DNA of 64,000 nucleotides, from contig CAYZTZ010000004.1 in the NCBI GenBank assembly GCA_964481255.1, positions 1 to 64,000 on the forward strand, given 5' to 3'. Shown here in pieces: positions 1-7,622 of the stretch; the stretch's first letter is position 1; every line of letters starts with the position of its first letter. A program made the translations under genes and the position numbers. Source of the DNA: UBA6911 sp964481255 (GTDB lineage Bacteria > Acidobacteriota > UBA6911). The notes beneath the pieces were generated by a model. The model saw nothing but the letters and a program-made list of their open reading frames with translations, ran no database searches and was not told the origin of the DNA.

Positions 1-2
1 GT

Positions 3-92
3 CTTATCATCGTTATCAAGATGCCGGATCAAGTCCAGATCAAAGATATGCAGGCCATGCTCAACTCATTCAGGGAGTATGCCCGCTATTGA
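3..92 (+). CDS. 3' end of an unidentified gene (cut by window edge)
   Basis: An open frame enters from the left edge and ends at TGA 90-92. The last 29 residues contain KMPDQVQIKDMQAM and end in FREYARY, with the hydrophilic, amphipathic look of a helical C-terminus. The fragment is too short to assign a family. It converges on the broken SMP-30-like gene on the other strand. Being a real gene end is inferred only from its protein-like composition. Confidence 0.35.
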   Translation, partial: LIIVIKMPDQVQIKDMQAMLNSFREYARY

Positions 93-175
93 ACCGGGCG
101 CATCGACAGCGAGGAAGTATGCGCCTGTTGTGCGAATGGCGCATCCAATGCATGCGGCCGGAGAATATAAAGATC

Positions 176-600
176 TCAAGCGCCAAGAGAGCGCAGCACG
201 ACGGCTTCGCCAAATGGCGGAACAGCACCATCAGGGGCGCCACGGCGGACGGGAAAGATGCCGGCAATGAATGGACCTGTACGGAGACTCCGTTTATCAA
301 CGCCTTGCCATTATCGTCGTACAGGATCCGGCCTTCCATTTTTGTCGGGTCCACTTCCGCCAGCACGAAGCCCTGAATGCAGGGATGGTTGGAATCAGGG
401 GGGCAGTTGCCGCCTACGCCTTTGATGCCCGCAGCCAGAATCCTGCCGTCCGGCATCCGGGTAAGGTTGTCCGGCATGAAAGTCCGTTCCAACCGCCCGA
501 CTTCCCTTTTGGGCCGATGCGCAGAGACAGCCTCACGCCCACGCCGGAATAGAATGAAACTCTGAATCTCAAAGGCGGGGGCGGCTCCTGTCAGAATCCC
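176..600 (-). pseudogene. SMP-30/gluconolactonase-like remnant, frameshifted
   Basis: The minus strand encodes a recognisable C-terminal part of an SMP-30/arylesterase-like beta-propeller: a FMPDNLTRMPDGRILAAG stretch, then NHPCIQGFVLAEVDP, then ILYDDNGKALINGVSV. These resemble the metal-site Asn/Asp strands of SMP-30-type lactonases. Just after INGVSV, near 275-285, the frame breaks. A shifted frame continues with PFIAGIFPV and ends at a stop near 176, as expected for the last propeller strand. The N-terminal two thirds of a normal protein of about 350 residues is missing. Both the truncation and the frameshift argue that it is not functional. Confidence 0.55.
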
Positions 601-648
601 GTCATTTTTCCATAGTTGACTTTTATCGTATTCCTGAGCCAGTATAGT

Positions 649-667
649 TGTCACAAATACGTAACAT
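649..667 (+). promoter_or_regulatory. Operator-like dyad shared with 10487-10505
   Basis: The sequence TGTCACAAATACGTAACAT is an imperfect dyad (GTCAC, six bases, GTAAC). It matches a second site at 10487-10505 at 15 of 19 positions. Each site lies 200-300 bp upstream of a gene for an exported enzyme. A shared transcription factor site is inferred, and no regulator gene is visible in the window. Confidence 0.3.
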
Positions 668-872
668 GGATTATGCTGCAAATGCTCCTGCTTTTTCAGC
701 TCCGCGTTTGGCCCTTAGGGAGTGCGGGGTATCGCTGATGCGGCAGGATCAATGTTTCACGAGCGCCATAAGAGGACAATCGGCATGGGAACCGCCGTTT
801 CCCTGTTTTCGGAATAAGGCAAGGATGGCTCTGTTTCCGCAAATCTTGCCGCAGAGCAGAAGGAGTATATTC

Positions 873-2033
873 ATGAGACTCTATTGGTCCGTATTTGCGT
901 TGCTGCTGCCGTGGGGGGCTTCTCTGTGCTCGGCTCAAACAGACCTGCCCGCGATCAAGGAAGATTTCCAGCCCTCGACCCTGAACCAGCCGGGCCAGGA
1001 ATACCCTCAGGTCAATTCCCAAGGCTATGCCCGATTCCGCATTGCGGCGCCCCAGGCCCAAAGCGTCATCGTGAGCCTTGGCGGTCGCGGAGGCACCCCT
1101 CTCAAAAAAACCGAGGATGGCTTGTGGGTGGGCACCACGGCGGCGCCGCTGGACGAAGGCTTTCACTACTACCGTCTCACGGTCGACGGCGGGACATTCA
1201 ACGATCCCGGCACCTTGAACTTCTACGGCTCGACGCGCTGGGAAAGCGGCATCGAAATCCCCGCACATGACCGGGACTTTTACGCCCTCAAAGGCGTCCC
1301 CCACGGCCGCGTGCAGCAGATTCTTTTTCCCTCGAAGAGCACGGCCACGTCCCGCAGAGCGTTCGTCTACACGCCGCCCGACTACGATAAGGACCCGACC
1401 CGGCGATATCCGGTGCTGTACCTGCAGCACGGATGGGGGGAGGACGAAACCGCCTGGAGCAACCAGGGCCGCGCCAATCTGATCATGGACAATCTGATAG
1501 CCGAAGGCAGGACCAAGCCGTTCCTTATCGTGATGACCTATGGAATGACCAACGATGTCAAGATAGGAGGCCTCGGAAGCTTTAATATTGCGCCTTTCGA
1601 GACGGTTCTCCTCGATGAGTTGATCCCATACATCGACGCCAATTTCCGCACGCTCCCGGATCAGCCGCATCGCGCCATGGCCGGCCTGTCCATGGGGGGA
1701 ATGGAGACGAAGACGATTACGCTGAAACACCTCGATACGTTTTCCCACATCGGTCTCTTCAGCGGCGGATCCATCTCTCCGGACGACGTTCAAAACACGC
1801 CCGGTTTTAAAGAAAAGGTGAAGTTGGTGTTCGTCGGCTACGGCAGCCGGGAACTCGGCGGCAAGCAGGCCGGCGGTCGCGGCCCCTTTGGCGGAGACCC
1901 GAAGGCGAACGCCGATGCGTTGAAGCAGGCAGGCGTCCACAGTGTCTTTTATGTTTCTCCGAACACGGCTCACGAGTTCCAGTCCTGGCGCCGCAGCCTG
2001 CGTGAGATGGCGCCCTTGCTTTTCAGGGACTGA
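873..2033 (+). CDS. Secreted esterase D-family hydrolase with N-terminal early-set domain
   Basis: The product has 386 residues. The start at 873 follows AGGAG at 861-865 and opens a Sec signal peptide of about 21 residues (MRLYWSVFALLLPW, then CSAQ); the frame is open further upstream, but that part looks noncoding. Residues about 35-140 form an Ig-like/CBM48 early-set domain, as in enterochelin-esterase-type and xylan esterases. The rest is an esterase D (PF00756) alpha/beta hydrolase. The nucleophile elbow is GLSMGG with Ser273, and His367 lies in TAHEF. A GGKQAGGRGPFGGDP loop near residue 330 is unusually glycine-rich. Probable role: periplasmic or secreted cleavage of acyl or feruloyl esters; the substrate is not known. 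The palindromic repeat begins five bases after the stop codon. Confidence 0.85.
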   Translation: MRLYWSVFALLLPWGASLCSAQTDLPAIKEDFQPSTLNQPGQEYPQVNSQGYARFRIAAPQAQSVIVSLGGRGGTPLKKTEDGLWVGTTAAPLDEGFHYYRLTVDGGTFNDPGTLNFYGSTRWESGIEIPAHDRDFYALKGVPHGRVQQILFPSKSTATSRRAFVYTPPDYDKDPTRRYPVLYLQHGWGEDETAWSNQGRANLIMDNLIAEGRTKPFLIVMTYGMTNDVKIGGLGSFNIAPFETVLLDELIPYIDANFRTLPDQPHRAMAGLSMGGMETKTITLKHLDTFSHIGLFSGGSISPDDVQNTPGFKEKVKLVFVGYGSRELGGKQAGGRGPFGGDPKANADALKQAGVHSVFYVSPNTAHEFQSWRRSLREMAPLLFRD

Positions 2034-2037
2034 TCCA

Positions 2038-2188
2038 GGGGCTTCGCCCCTTGAAATCCCCGCGCGCCGGATCGGGCAATGGAATTGCGGACATTATCTT
2101 GCACGCGGGGATTTGAGAAGCCGGAAGCCGGGAGCCGGAATGGATCCAGCCTTCCGGCTCCCAAAACGGGAACATAATTTTCGTTGCG
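2038..2188 (+). repeat. Dispersed palindromic element, copy 1
   Basis: The element is 151 bp. It opens with the hairpin GGGGCTTCGCCCC (2038-2050). A 17-bp inverted arm follows (2054-2070 and 2098-2114, the right arm with three changes) around a 27-bp loop (2071-2097). The tail contains GAGAAGCCGGAAGCCGGGAG. Copies lie at 12393-12489 (opposite strand, tail truncated) and 41349-41499 (same length). The loop here is the reverse complement of the loop in the 41-kb copy at 25 of 27 positions. It lies directly after the esterase stop and may also act as a transcription-ending hairpin. The rest of the gap (2189-2334) shows nothing recognisable apart from the next gene's ribosome binding site. Confidence 0.85.
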
Positions 2189-2334
2189 CCCTGAATACAG
2201 GTTTCAATGCTGCCGGCGTCCTTTGCAGGCAAACTGAAAAATAGATCGGATGCGAAAGGCCGTCGCGCCATTTGCACAAAAATCCGCCTTTCCGCCGAAT
2301 GAGGCGCCGGAGCAATGTTTGAGGAGAATCCATA

Positions 2335-2925
2335 ATGGCGAAAACCGGTGATCGTTATCAAGCCATGAAACCAAAATGGATGCTGCCGGCCATTTTGAGC
2401 GCTCTGGTATTTGCAGCCGCCTGTTCCAAGGCGCCGACGATGCCGCCGCCTGAACGGACGGAGCTGGCGGATCGTGCCGCCATCGAGGACCTTTTCAACG
2501 ACTACTACTCGCAGTTCGGGCCGGACAGCAAGCATGATTTTGCGTCCTTCTTTACCGCCGACGGCAGACTCGAGGTCAACGGGCTGGTCGCGAATAATCC
2601 TGAAGAGATCAAAGCCATGTATGCCCTGGCCGGAGCCGGCGGAGAGGGAAAAGAGAAGAAGGCTGAGGGCGCCGTGCCGGAGGGCGTATCCGAGATGATG
2701 TACACGAATCTGAGGATCCGGCTGGAGGGCGACAGGGCTGTGGCAACCCTGCTTTGGCACAGCGTCAGGTCGGACCTGCTGACGTCGGCGCCCAAAGTCA
2801 CCGAGTACGGCCGTGAGCGCACCGACCTGGTCAAGCAGGACGGGCGTTGGCTTATCCGCAAGCGTGTCGTCCTCAGCGAGGGCGGCATGCCCGAGGGGCT
2901 GCTGAAGTCCTATCCGAAACAATAG
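2335..2925 (+). CDS. SnoaL/NTF2-like lipoprotein
   Basis: The product has 196 residues. The start at 2335 has GAGGAG about nine bases upstream. An n-region of about ten residues precedes a lipoprotein signal ending in LVFAAAC, with Cys30 as the likely lipidated residue. The mature part has the pattern of a SnoaL/NTF2 cone fold: RAAIEDLFNDYYSQF, FTADGRLEVNG, a central EMMYTNLRIRLEGDRAVATL and the final DGRWLIRKRVV. Such folds serve as small-molecule enzymes or binding proteins; no catalytic residue can be assigned here. A disordered Gly/Glu/Lys stretch near residues 100-120 separates the halves. It is intact, unlike the broken genes around it. Confidence 0.75.
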   Translation: MAKTGDRYQAMKPKWMLPAILSALVFAAACSKAPTMPPPERTELADRAAIEDLFNDYYSQFGPDSKHDFASFFTADGRLEVNGLVANNPEEIKAMYALAGAGGEGKEKKAEGAVPEGVSEMMYTNLRIRLEGDRAVATLLWHSVRSDLLTSAPKVTEYGRERTDLVKQDGRWLIRKRVVLSEGGMPEGLLKSYPKQ

Positions 2926-2984
2926 CGCGCATTGCACCCCGGGGGTTGACCGCCGCCGGTCGGGAACCGATATGGCATGCACTG

Positions 2985-3407
2985 GATTCCACCCGTTTCA
3001 ACGTCAAGCGTTATCGCTTTGCGTACGGCTGGAGCGAGCCGACATACAACCGCATTTACCTGATGGGGCATTCTCTCGGTGGCGGCGGCGCGCTGCATCT
3101 GGGGGAGAAGTACTCGACCATTTGGGCCGCGGTCGCCGGGTTGGCGCCGGCGGCTTTCGGCTTCCAGTGGAGCGCGGACCAGAATCTCAAGAACGTGCCG
3201 TTGTTGATCATCGTGGGCGACCAGGACAGGCTTGTTGCCGGTTCGCAGCAGTTGGCCGATCAACTTAAGAGCCTGAACTTCCAGGTCGAGTACAAGTCCC
3301 TGCCCGGCCTGGATCACGGCGGGATAATCGGGGGCAGCATGCCCGATGTGTTCCGATTCTTCAACCGGCACACCCGCCGAAGCTTTGGCGGAGGCGGGGG
3401 AAACTGA
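2985..3407 (+). pseudogene. Alpha/beta hydrolase, N-terminus missing
   Basis: From about 2985 the frame reads as the C-terminal half of an alpha/beta hydrolase (dienelactone-hydrolase or PHB-depolymerase type). It has YNRIYLMGHSLGG with the nucleophile serine, LLIIVGDQDRLV with the acid, and GLDHGG with the histidine. The end is intact at 3407. Upstream of DSTRFNVKRYRFAYG the frame has no oxyanion-loop strand and runs into the end of the preceding gene, so about half of the protein has been lost. It is probably a deletion remnant; expression from an in-frame start cannot be excluded. Confidence 0.6.
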
Positions 3408-3409
3408 AT

Positions 3410-3802
3410 ATGGAATACCAAGAAGGCCATGTCATCATCGATGGGATAAAAATCCGCCATTACCGTTCCGGCGGGAGGAAACCGCCTATGGTGCGGCTTT
3501 ACGGCGCAACAGACGACGGGCTTTGCCGGCGGCGGACGGCGCAACAACTTGCGGAACGCTATGATGTCATCATGCCGGACTCGCAAGAGCACGGGCTTTC
3601 CGAATCCGGCAAAAGCGCGGAATGTGAAAATCGGTCAAGCGGGTAATACTCTCAGCGGCCATGGCCTGTGATCTGCAGGGTTCGGCGACCCGGATGGAAT
3701 CACCCATGGTTTAGCTGAAATCCCGGCAACCCCTTCAAAAAGGCAGTCAAGGATTTTTACAGGAGCGAACGACCGAGCATCCGGAGGAAGCAGCCGTTAT
3801 AG
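3410..3802 (+). pseudogene. Alpha/beta hydrolase, internally deleted
   Basis: It starts with a plausible N-terminus (VIIDGIKIRHYRSGGRKPP, LYGATDD, YDVIMPDSQEHGLSESG), the first strands of a MhpC-type alpha/beta hydrolase. The expected LHG oxyanion motif reads RLYG. After about 65 residues the homology stops and the frame ends at 3646. Near 3725-3802 another frame gives NPFKKAVKDFYRSER and a stop, a typical C-terminal helix of the same family. The serine-containing core is absent. This is a decayed copy directly after another hydrolase remnant. Confidence 0.6.
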
Positions 3803-3856
3803 CAGTATCTTTGCTGGACATTCGGAATTATCGATTTCGGGAGAGGAGGGTTCACG

Positions 3857-5359
3857 ATGAAATTGTCAAAAGAGGTGGAAAACGGAATAACCCGCAGGAT
3901 GTTTTTCAGGAATACGGCTCTGAGGGGAGCCGGCGCCTTCGCTGTCGGAGCCGGCGGATTCGCGATGCCCCTGTCCGCCCAATCCAGTAAGCCGTCCCCC
4001 AAAATACCGGGCAAGACAGTCCGCGAAGCCGCCCGGCAGACGCGCGTCTGCCGGACAGCGGATGTTGTGGTTGTAGGCGGAGGCCCGGGAGGGATCGGAG
4101 CGGCTGTAACGGCAGCCAGAAGCGGCGCCGACACGGTTCTTATCGAAAGGTATGAACACCTGGGAGGCATGGGCACCGGGGGACTGGTCACCATCATCCC
4201 CAACTTGAGCGACTTCAGCGGCAAACAACGGATAGCCGGCATCAGCCAGGAGTGGATCGACCGATTGAAGCGCAGGGATGCAGTGGATCACCCGAAGAAG
4301 GAGCACTGGGGCTCAAAGGACCCAAAGCTGGTTGCCTATTACGAGAACCGTTCCTTTTTCAATGTGCGAGAGAAAACGGTTATCTATTCCGTGCACATCG
4401 ATGCCGAGATATCAAAATGCATACTGCAAGATATGATGGAAGAAGCCGGCGTCAAGACTTATCTTCATTCGTGGGGCACGGAGCCTATCATGGACGGCAA
4501 CCAGGTAAAAGGCGTCATCTTTGAGAGCAAATCGGGCAGGCAGGCGGTGCTGGCGAAAGTGGTCATCGATTCCACCGGCGACGGAGACCTGTTGCCCTAT
4601 TCAGGGGCCGAGTTCAAGAGCGATATCGATCCCTCTTTGAGGATTGCTAACCTCTCCTTTTCCTATTGGATAGCGAACGTCGACCTGAAAAAGTACCAGG
4701 ACTATAGAAAGACACATGCCAAGGAATTAGCCGAACAGATGCGTGAGATTAGAAAACGCGGCGGACATGCCGGTTTTCTCACCAGCAACTTAAAGGACCA
4801 GGACGGCCTGGTTTGGGTCTTCCCCCGTTATGCGAATTCCAGCCAGGTGGATGTTGAGGAACTGACGAGGGTGGAGTTCCTGGGCCGGAAAGAGATGTTG
4901 ATAAGTCACGATTATTACAAGAAGAATATTCCCGGCTTCGAAAAAAGCTACATCGTGCTGACCAATCCTCAACTCGGCACCCGGGGAGCCAGAAGAATTG
5001 TCGGGGAGTACCTGCTCACGGAAAAGGATATGAATACAAGCGTTCCCTTTGATGACACCATTGCCGTATTCCCCGACGTCGACCGCGGCCAGGATTCGTT
5101 GAAATATCCTTTAACTTACATGCCGTACCGGTGCCTGATACCACGCAAGGTCAACAATCTGCTCGTGGCCTGTCGCGCATTTTCATCCGATGCCGTTTTC
5201 AACAACTTTTTCAACCTTATACCGCATTGCATCGCCCTTGGAGAGGCAGCGGGTATTGCGGCGGCACAGGCCATAAGCAGCGGCGTGGATCTGAGAAAGA
5301 TCAATATCCGGGCGTTGCAGGCCAGCCTCAAAAAGCAGGGCGCCATTCTGCCCGGCTAA
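3857..5359 (+). CDS. Tat-exported FAD-dependent oxidoreductase
   Basis: The product has 500 residues and is preceded by GAGAGGAGG. The N-terminus has a twin-arginine signal (Arg13-Arg14 in ITRRMFFRN, then a Gly/Ala-rich h-region to about residue 42). The Rossmann FAD motif VVGGGPGGIGAA follows at about residues 70-82, and LIERYEHLGGMGTGGL fits the FAD_oxidored (PF12831) family. The C-terminal half has the expected VACRAFSSDAVFNNFF and ALGEAAGIAAAQA FAD-contact segments. The family includes exported reductases of unknown substrate. The NapHG-like polyferredoxin gene 305 bp downstream on the same strand is a plausible electron donor, so this is probably a periplasmic redox enzyme fed from quinol. 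The substrate cannot be read from the sequence. Confidence 0.8.
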   Translation: MKLSKEVENGITRRMFFRNTALRGAGAFAVGAGGFAMPLSAQSSKPSPKIPGKTVREAARQTRVCRTADVVVVGGGPGGIGAAVTAARSGADTVLIERYEHLGGMGTGGLVTIIPNLSDFSGKQRIAGISQEWIDRLKRRDAVDHPKKEHWGSKDPKLVAYYENRSFFNVREKTVIYSVHIDAEISKCILQDMMEEAGVKTYLHSWGTEPIMDGNQVKGVIFESKSGRQAVLAKVVIDSTGDGDLLPYSGAEFKSDIDPSLRIANLSFSYWIANVDLKKYQDYRKTHAKELAEQMREIRKRGGHAGFLTSNLKDQDGLVWVFPRYANSSQVDVEELTRVEFLGRKEMLISHDYYKKNIPGFEKSYIVLTNPQLGTRGARRIVGEYLLTEKDMNTSVPFDDTIAVFPDVDRGQDSLKYPLTYMPYRCLIPRKVNNLLVACRAFSSDAVFNNFFNLIPHCIALGEAAGIAAAQAISSGVDLRKINIRALQASLKKQGAILPG

Positions 5360-5664
5360 ATCGGTCCGGATTATGCATGATGCTCTTCGGCGGCGGCGCA
5401 GGGATACATGTCCGCCGCCTTGTGCTGTCCCGGGCGCCTCGCAGGACAAAGCCGGGCTCCGACATCGGCTTCCCAAGTACGGGTGTGAATCGCCGCGCTG
5501 ACGGGGGCTGCGGCGGCGCAGGCCGGGAGCGAGGCCGCAGGCTATGCGGGGACGTCGTCGAGGCCGAGCGGCCACGCGGACGGGGCCGCCCCGCCGGCGC
5601 CCGAAAAGCCCGAGGGCCTATGAGCCCTGCTGAGGTTGGGCGATGACAAAGGAGATTTCCCGGG
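5360..5664 (+). other. 305-bp gap, no gene recognised
   Basis: The stretch is GC-rich, especially 5500-5640, and has stops or an uneven composition in every frame. No hairpin followed by a T-run was found. The last 20 bases carry the AAAGGAG ribosome binding site of the next gene. It is probably degraded coding sequence or a spacer. Confidence 0.4.
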
Positions 5665-6876
5665 ATGTTCCATAAGAAGGGTGCGCTGCGCCTGTATGGT
5701 AGATTGGGCTGCTTGTTGCTGGCGATTCTCTTGCTGCTGCCGCTCCCTTTCTGGCCCGACACCTCCAGGATATTTGTTCAAGCAAGCTCGTTTGTCGCAA
5801 TATGCACCATTGTGGCAGGCAGAGCCTTCCGGGTGCATTCCATCCTGGGCTTGGTCTTTTCCGTGATATCTCTGGTGCGAAAAAGATGGTTCTGCCGCTA
5901 TGTATGCCCGGTCGGCCTGATCCTTGATTCTGTTCCCGACGTGAAATTGCCGGTTACGCTGCGGTGGAAGCGCCGTCCTCCCATAGGTCATTACATCGTA
6001 TTGCTGACGGCCGCGGGCGCGATCGTCGGTTACCCGCTTTTCTTGTGGATGGACCCGTTGGCGCTTTTAAGCAGCGCCTTTTCGGTTTTCGCCTCCAGGG
6101 ATGCCCTCTCGGCTGTTTTGTCCGTGTCCGGCATGGCCCTGCTGCTGCTCATAGCCTTGACTTCGGGCGACTTCTGGTGCGCGCGCCTATGCCCTTTGGG
6201 CGCGACACAGGATCTTCTGCAGAGCATCGGATCTTTCCGCCTGAATTTCCGGAAAGCGGGCAGAACGGATACTCCGGCGGCCATGGCGCCCGGAAATGCA
6301 TTCCCTTCGACAAGGAGAAAGTTTATTGCGATCGCCGCCGGACTGGGATTCGGCCTATGGGCGCAAAAGGCCGGTTCGGCAAGATCGAACCATGCTCCTT
6401 TGCGCCCCCCCGGCGCCGTGCAAGAGGATGTTTTTACGGGTCTATGCCTGCGGTGCGGCAACTGCATCCGCGCCTGTCCGTCCAAGGTTATTCATCCGGA
6501 CACGGGACAGACAGGGATTCGGGGATTCCTGTCGCCCGTCGTTCGATATGAAACGTCTTACTGCATCGAAGAATGCAATGCCTGTACGAAGGTATGTCCC
6601 AGCGGAGCCTTGCAGGCCTTGAATCTGGAACAGAAACAGAAATATGTCATCGGCGAAGCCCGGCTGGACCGGGCCCTGTGTTTATTCGGCATCTCCGACT
6701 GTAATGCTTGTGTGAACGCCTGCTATTTTAAAGCCATTCGTGTCTACTGGGATAAGGAGGCCAATGAATCCTATCCGGCCGTAGATCCTCTGAAATGCAA
6801 TGGCTGCGGCGCCTGTGAAGCATGCTGCCCTACGGGAGACATCAAAGCCATAAGAGTCCAAAAAAGGGCGGATTAA
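5665..6876 (+). CDS. NapH-NapG-like fusion: membrane quinol oxidase domain plus periplasmic polyferredoxin
   Basis: The product has 403 residues, with AAAGGAG upstream. Residues 1-215 look like NapH/YccM: four hydrophobic segments and two C-x3-C-P motifs, CRYVCP from Cys77 and CARLCP from Cys172. At 215-235 comes STRRKFIAIAAGLGFG, a twin-arginine-like motif (Arg217-Arg218) in front of a hydrophobic stretch. Residues 261-395 carry four ferredoxin-type cysteine groups (CLRCGNCIRACP, CIEECNACTKVCP, a DCNACVNAC group with an upstream Cys, and CNGCGACEACCP). This matches the layout of NapG, which is normally a separate Tat substrate. NapGH passes electrons from quinol to periplasmic reductases, so the adjacent Tat flavoprotein is the obvious candidate acceptor. 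Membrane topology and cluster number are inferred. Confidence 0.85.
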   Translation: MFHKKGALRLYGRLGCLLLAILLLLPLPFWPDTSRIFVQASSFVAICTIVAGRAFRVHSILGLVFSVISLVRKRWFCRYVCPVGLILDSVPDVKLPVTLRWKRRPPIGHYIVLLTAAGAIVGYPLFLWMDPLALLSSAFSVFASRDALSAVLSVSGMALLLLIALTSGDFWCARLCPLGATQDLLQSIGSFRLNFRKAGRTDTPAAMAPGNAFPSTRRKFIAIAAGLGFGLWAQKAGSARSNHAPLRPPGAVQEDVFTGLCLRCGNCIRACPSKVIHPDTGQTGIRGFLSPVVRYETSYCIEECNACTKVCPSGALQALNLEQKQKYVIGEARLDRALCLFGISDCNACVNACYFKAIRVYWDKEANESYPAVDPLKCNGCGACEACCPTGDIKAIRVQKRAD

Positions 6877-7127
6877 GGCGCGGGGCGAAAATCCGGCCGG
6901 CTCCACGATTATCCGGATCCGCCGGCAAAACGGCCGCCGGAGCGGTACTTCGGACGCGCTTCTCGGGAGAATTCCGGGAGACTTCCGAGGATTTCCACGC
7001 CCGCCCTTGCCCTCAGGCTTCCGAAGAGGAAAAAAACCTTATATCTGCACTTCGAAATTGGAATCAACACCGGGAATTCGGTTCGCGGCGGACGGGGGCG
7101 GCAATGTCGGATTCTCAACCCTGCTTT

Positions 7128-7550
7128 TTAAACTCGGAATATTTGTCCGGTTGATTTTCTCTTATAAAATCCGCGCCATTGCAGCGGCCAGTTAAACTGA
7201 ATCGCCCCAAGTTCAAGGCGCGGGCATTCATTGACACAGCAGCCGCAGTACCAGCATTCATCGGGGTGCAGAGTAATCGGGGGTTTGCCTTTTTCAGGAT
7301 TTGGAATATAGACATCAACCTGGCATACTTCGACGCAAGTATTGCATCCGATACATATATCGGGGTCTCGAATCACCGGCCTATTGGGTGTGGTGACATT
7401 AGGAAGAACATATACTTTATGGGCTGTGGATTCCTTCAGCAACGACGCCGCTTTTCCCATGGATATCATTGCACCGGCCGCTCCAGAGGCCGCGCCTGCT
7501 TTTAGGAAAGCCCGGCGTTCCATCCCCTTTTTGTCTCTCGATCTCTTCAT
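7128..7550 (-). CDS. Tat-exported AprB-like ferredoxin subunit
   Basis: The product has 140 residues. The start at 7550 has GGGGGAG about seven bases upstream; a longer frame to 7595 adds sequence without a ribosome binding site. Arg12-Arg13 in MERRAFLKAG begin a twin-arginine signal. Two [4Fe-4S] groups follow: CIGCNTCVEVC (Cys66-76), and DECWYCGCCVNECP (Cys99-109), which closely resembles adenylylsulfate reductase beta subunits. It is the second gene after the flavoprotein at 7623-9467, 72 bp apart on the same strand, so the two are probably a complex. The tail after the second cluster (FNWPLQWRGFYKRKSTG) is aromatic and basic and may contact the partner. Confidence 0.8.
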   Translation of the reverse strand: MKRSRDKKGMERRAFLKAGAASGAAGAMISMGKAASLLKESTAHKVYVLPNVTTPNRPVIRDPDICIGCNTCVEVCQVDVYIPNPEKGKPPITLHPDECWYCGCCVNECPRLELGAIQFNWPLQWRGFYKRKSTGQIFRV

Positions 7551-7622
7551 CGTTTTTCTCCCCCAAAATGCGTACACATCCAGTATGGCTCTCACAAACC
7601 CCGCACGGATCCTGCAACGTGC

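Noticed and set aside
696..1973. 425-codon minus-strand open frame opposite the esterase
   Set aside because: It is a shadow of the esterase, which has an intact catalytic set and a ribosome binding site.
5360..5664. Possible further gene between the flavoprotein and the NapHG-like protein
   Set aside because: All frames are broken or have noncoding composition, and there is no start with a ribosome binding site.
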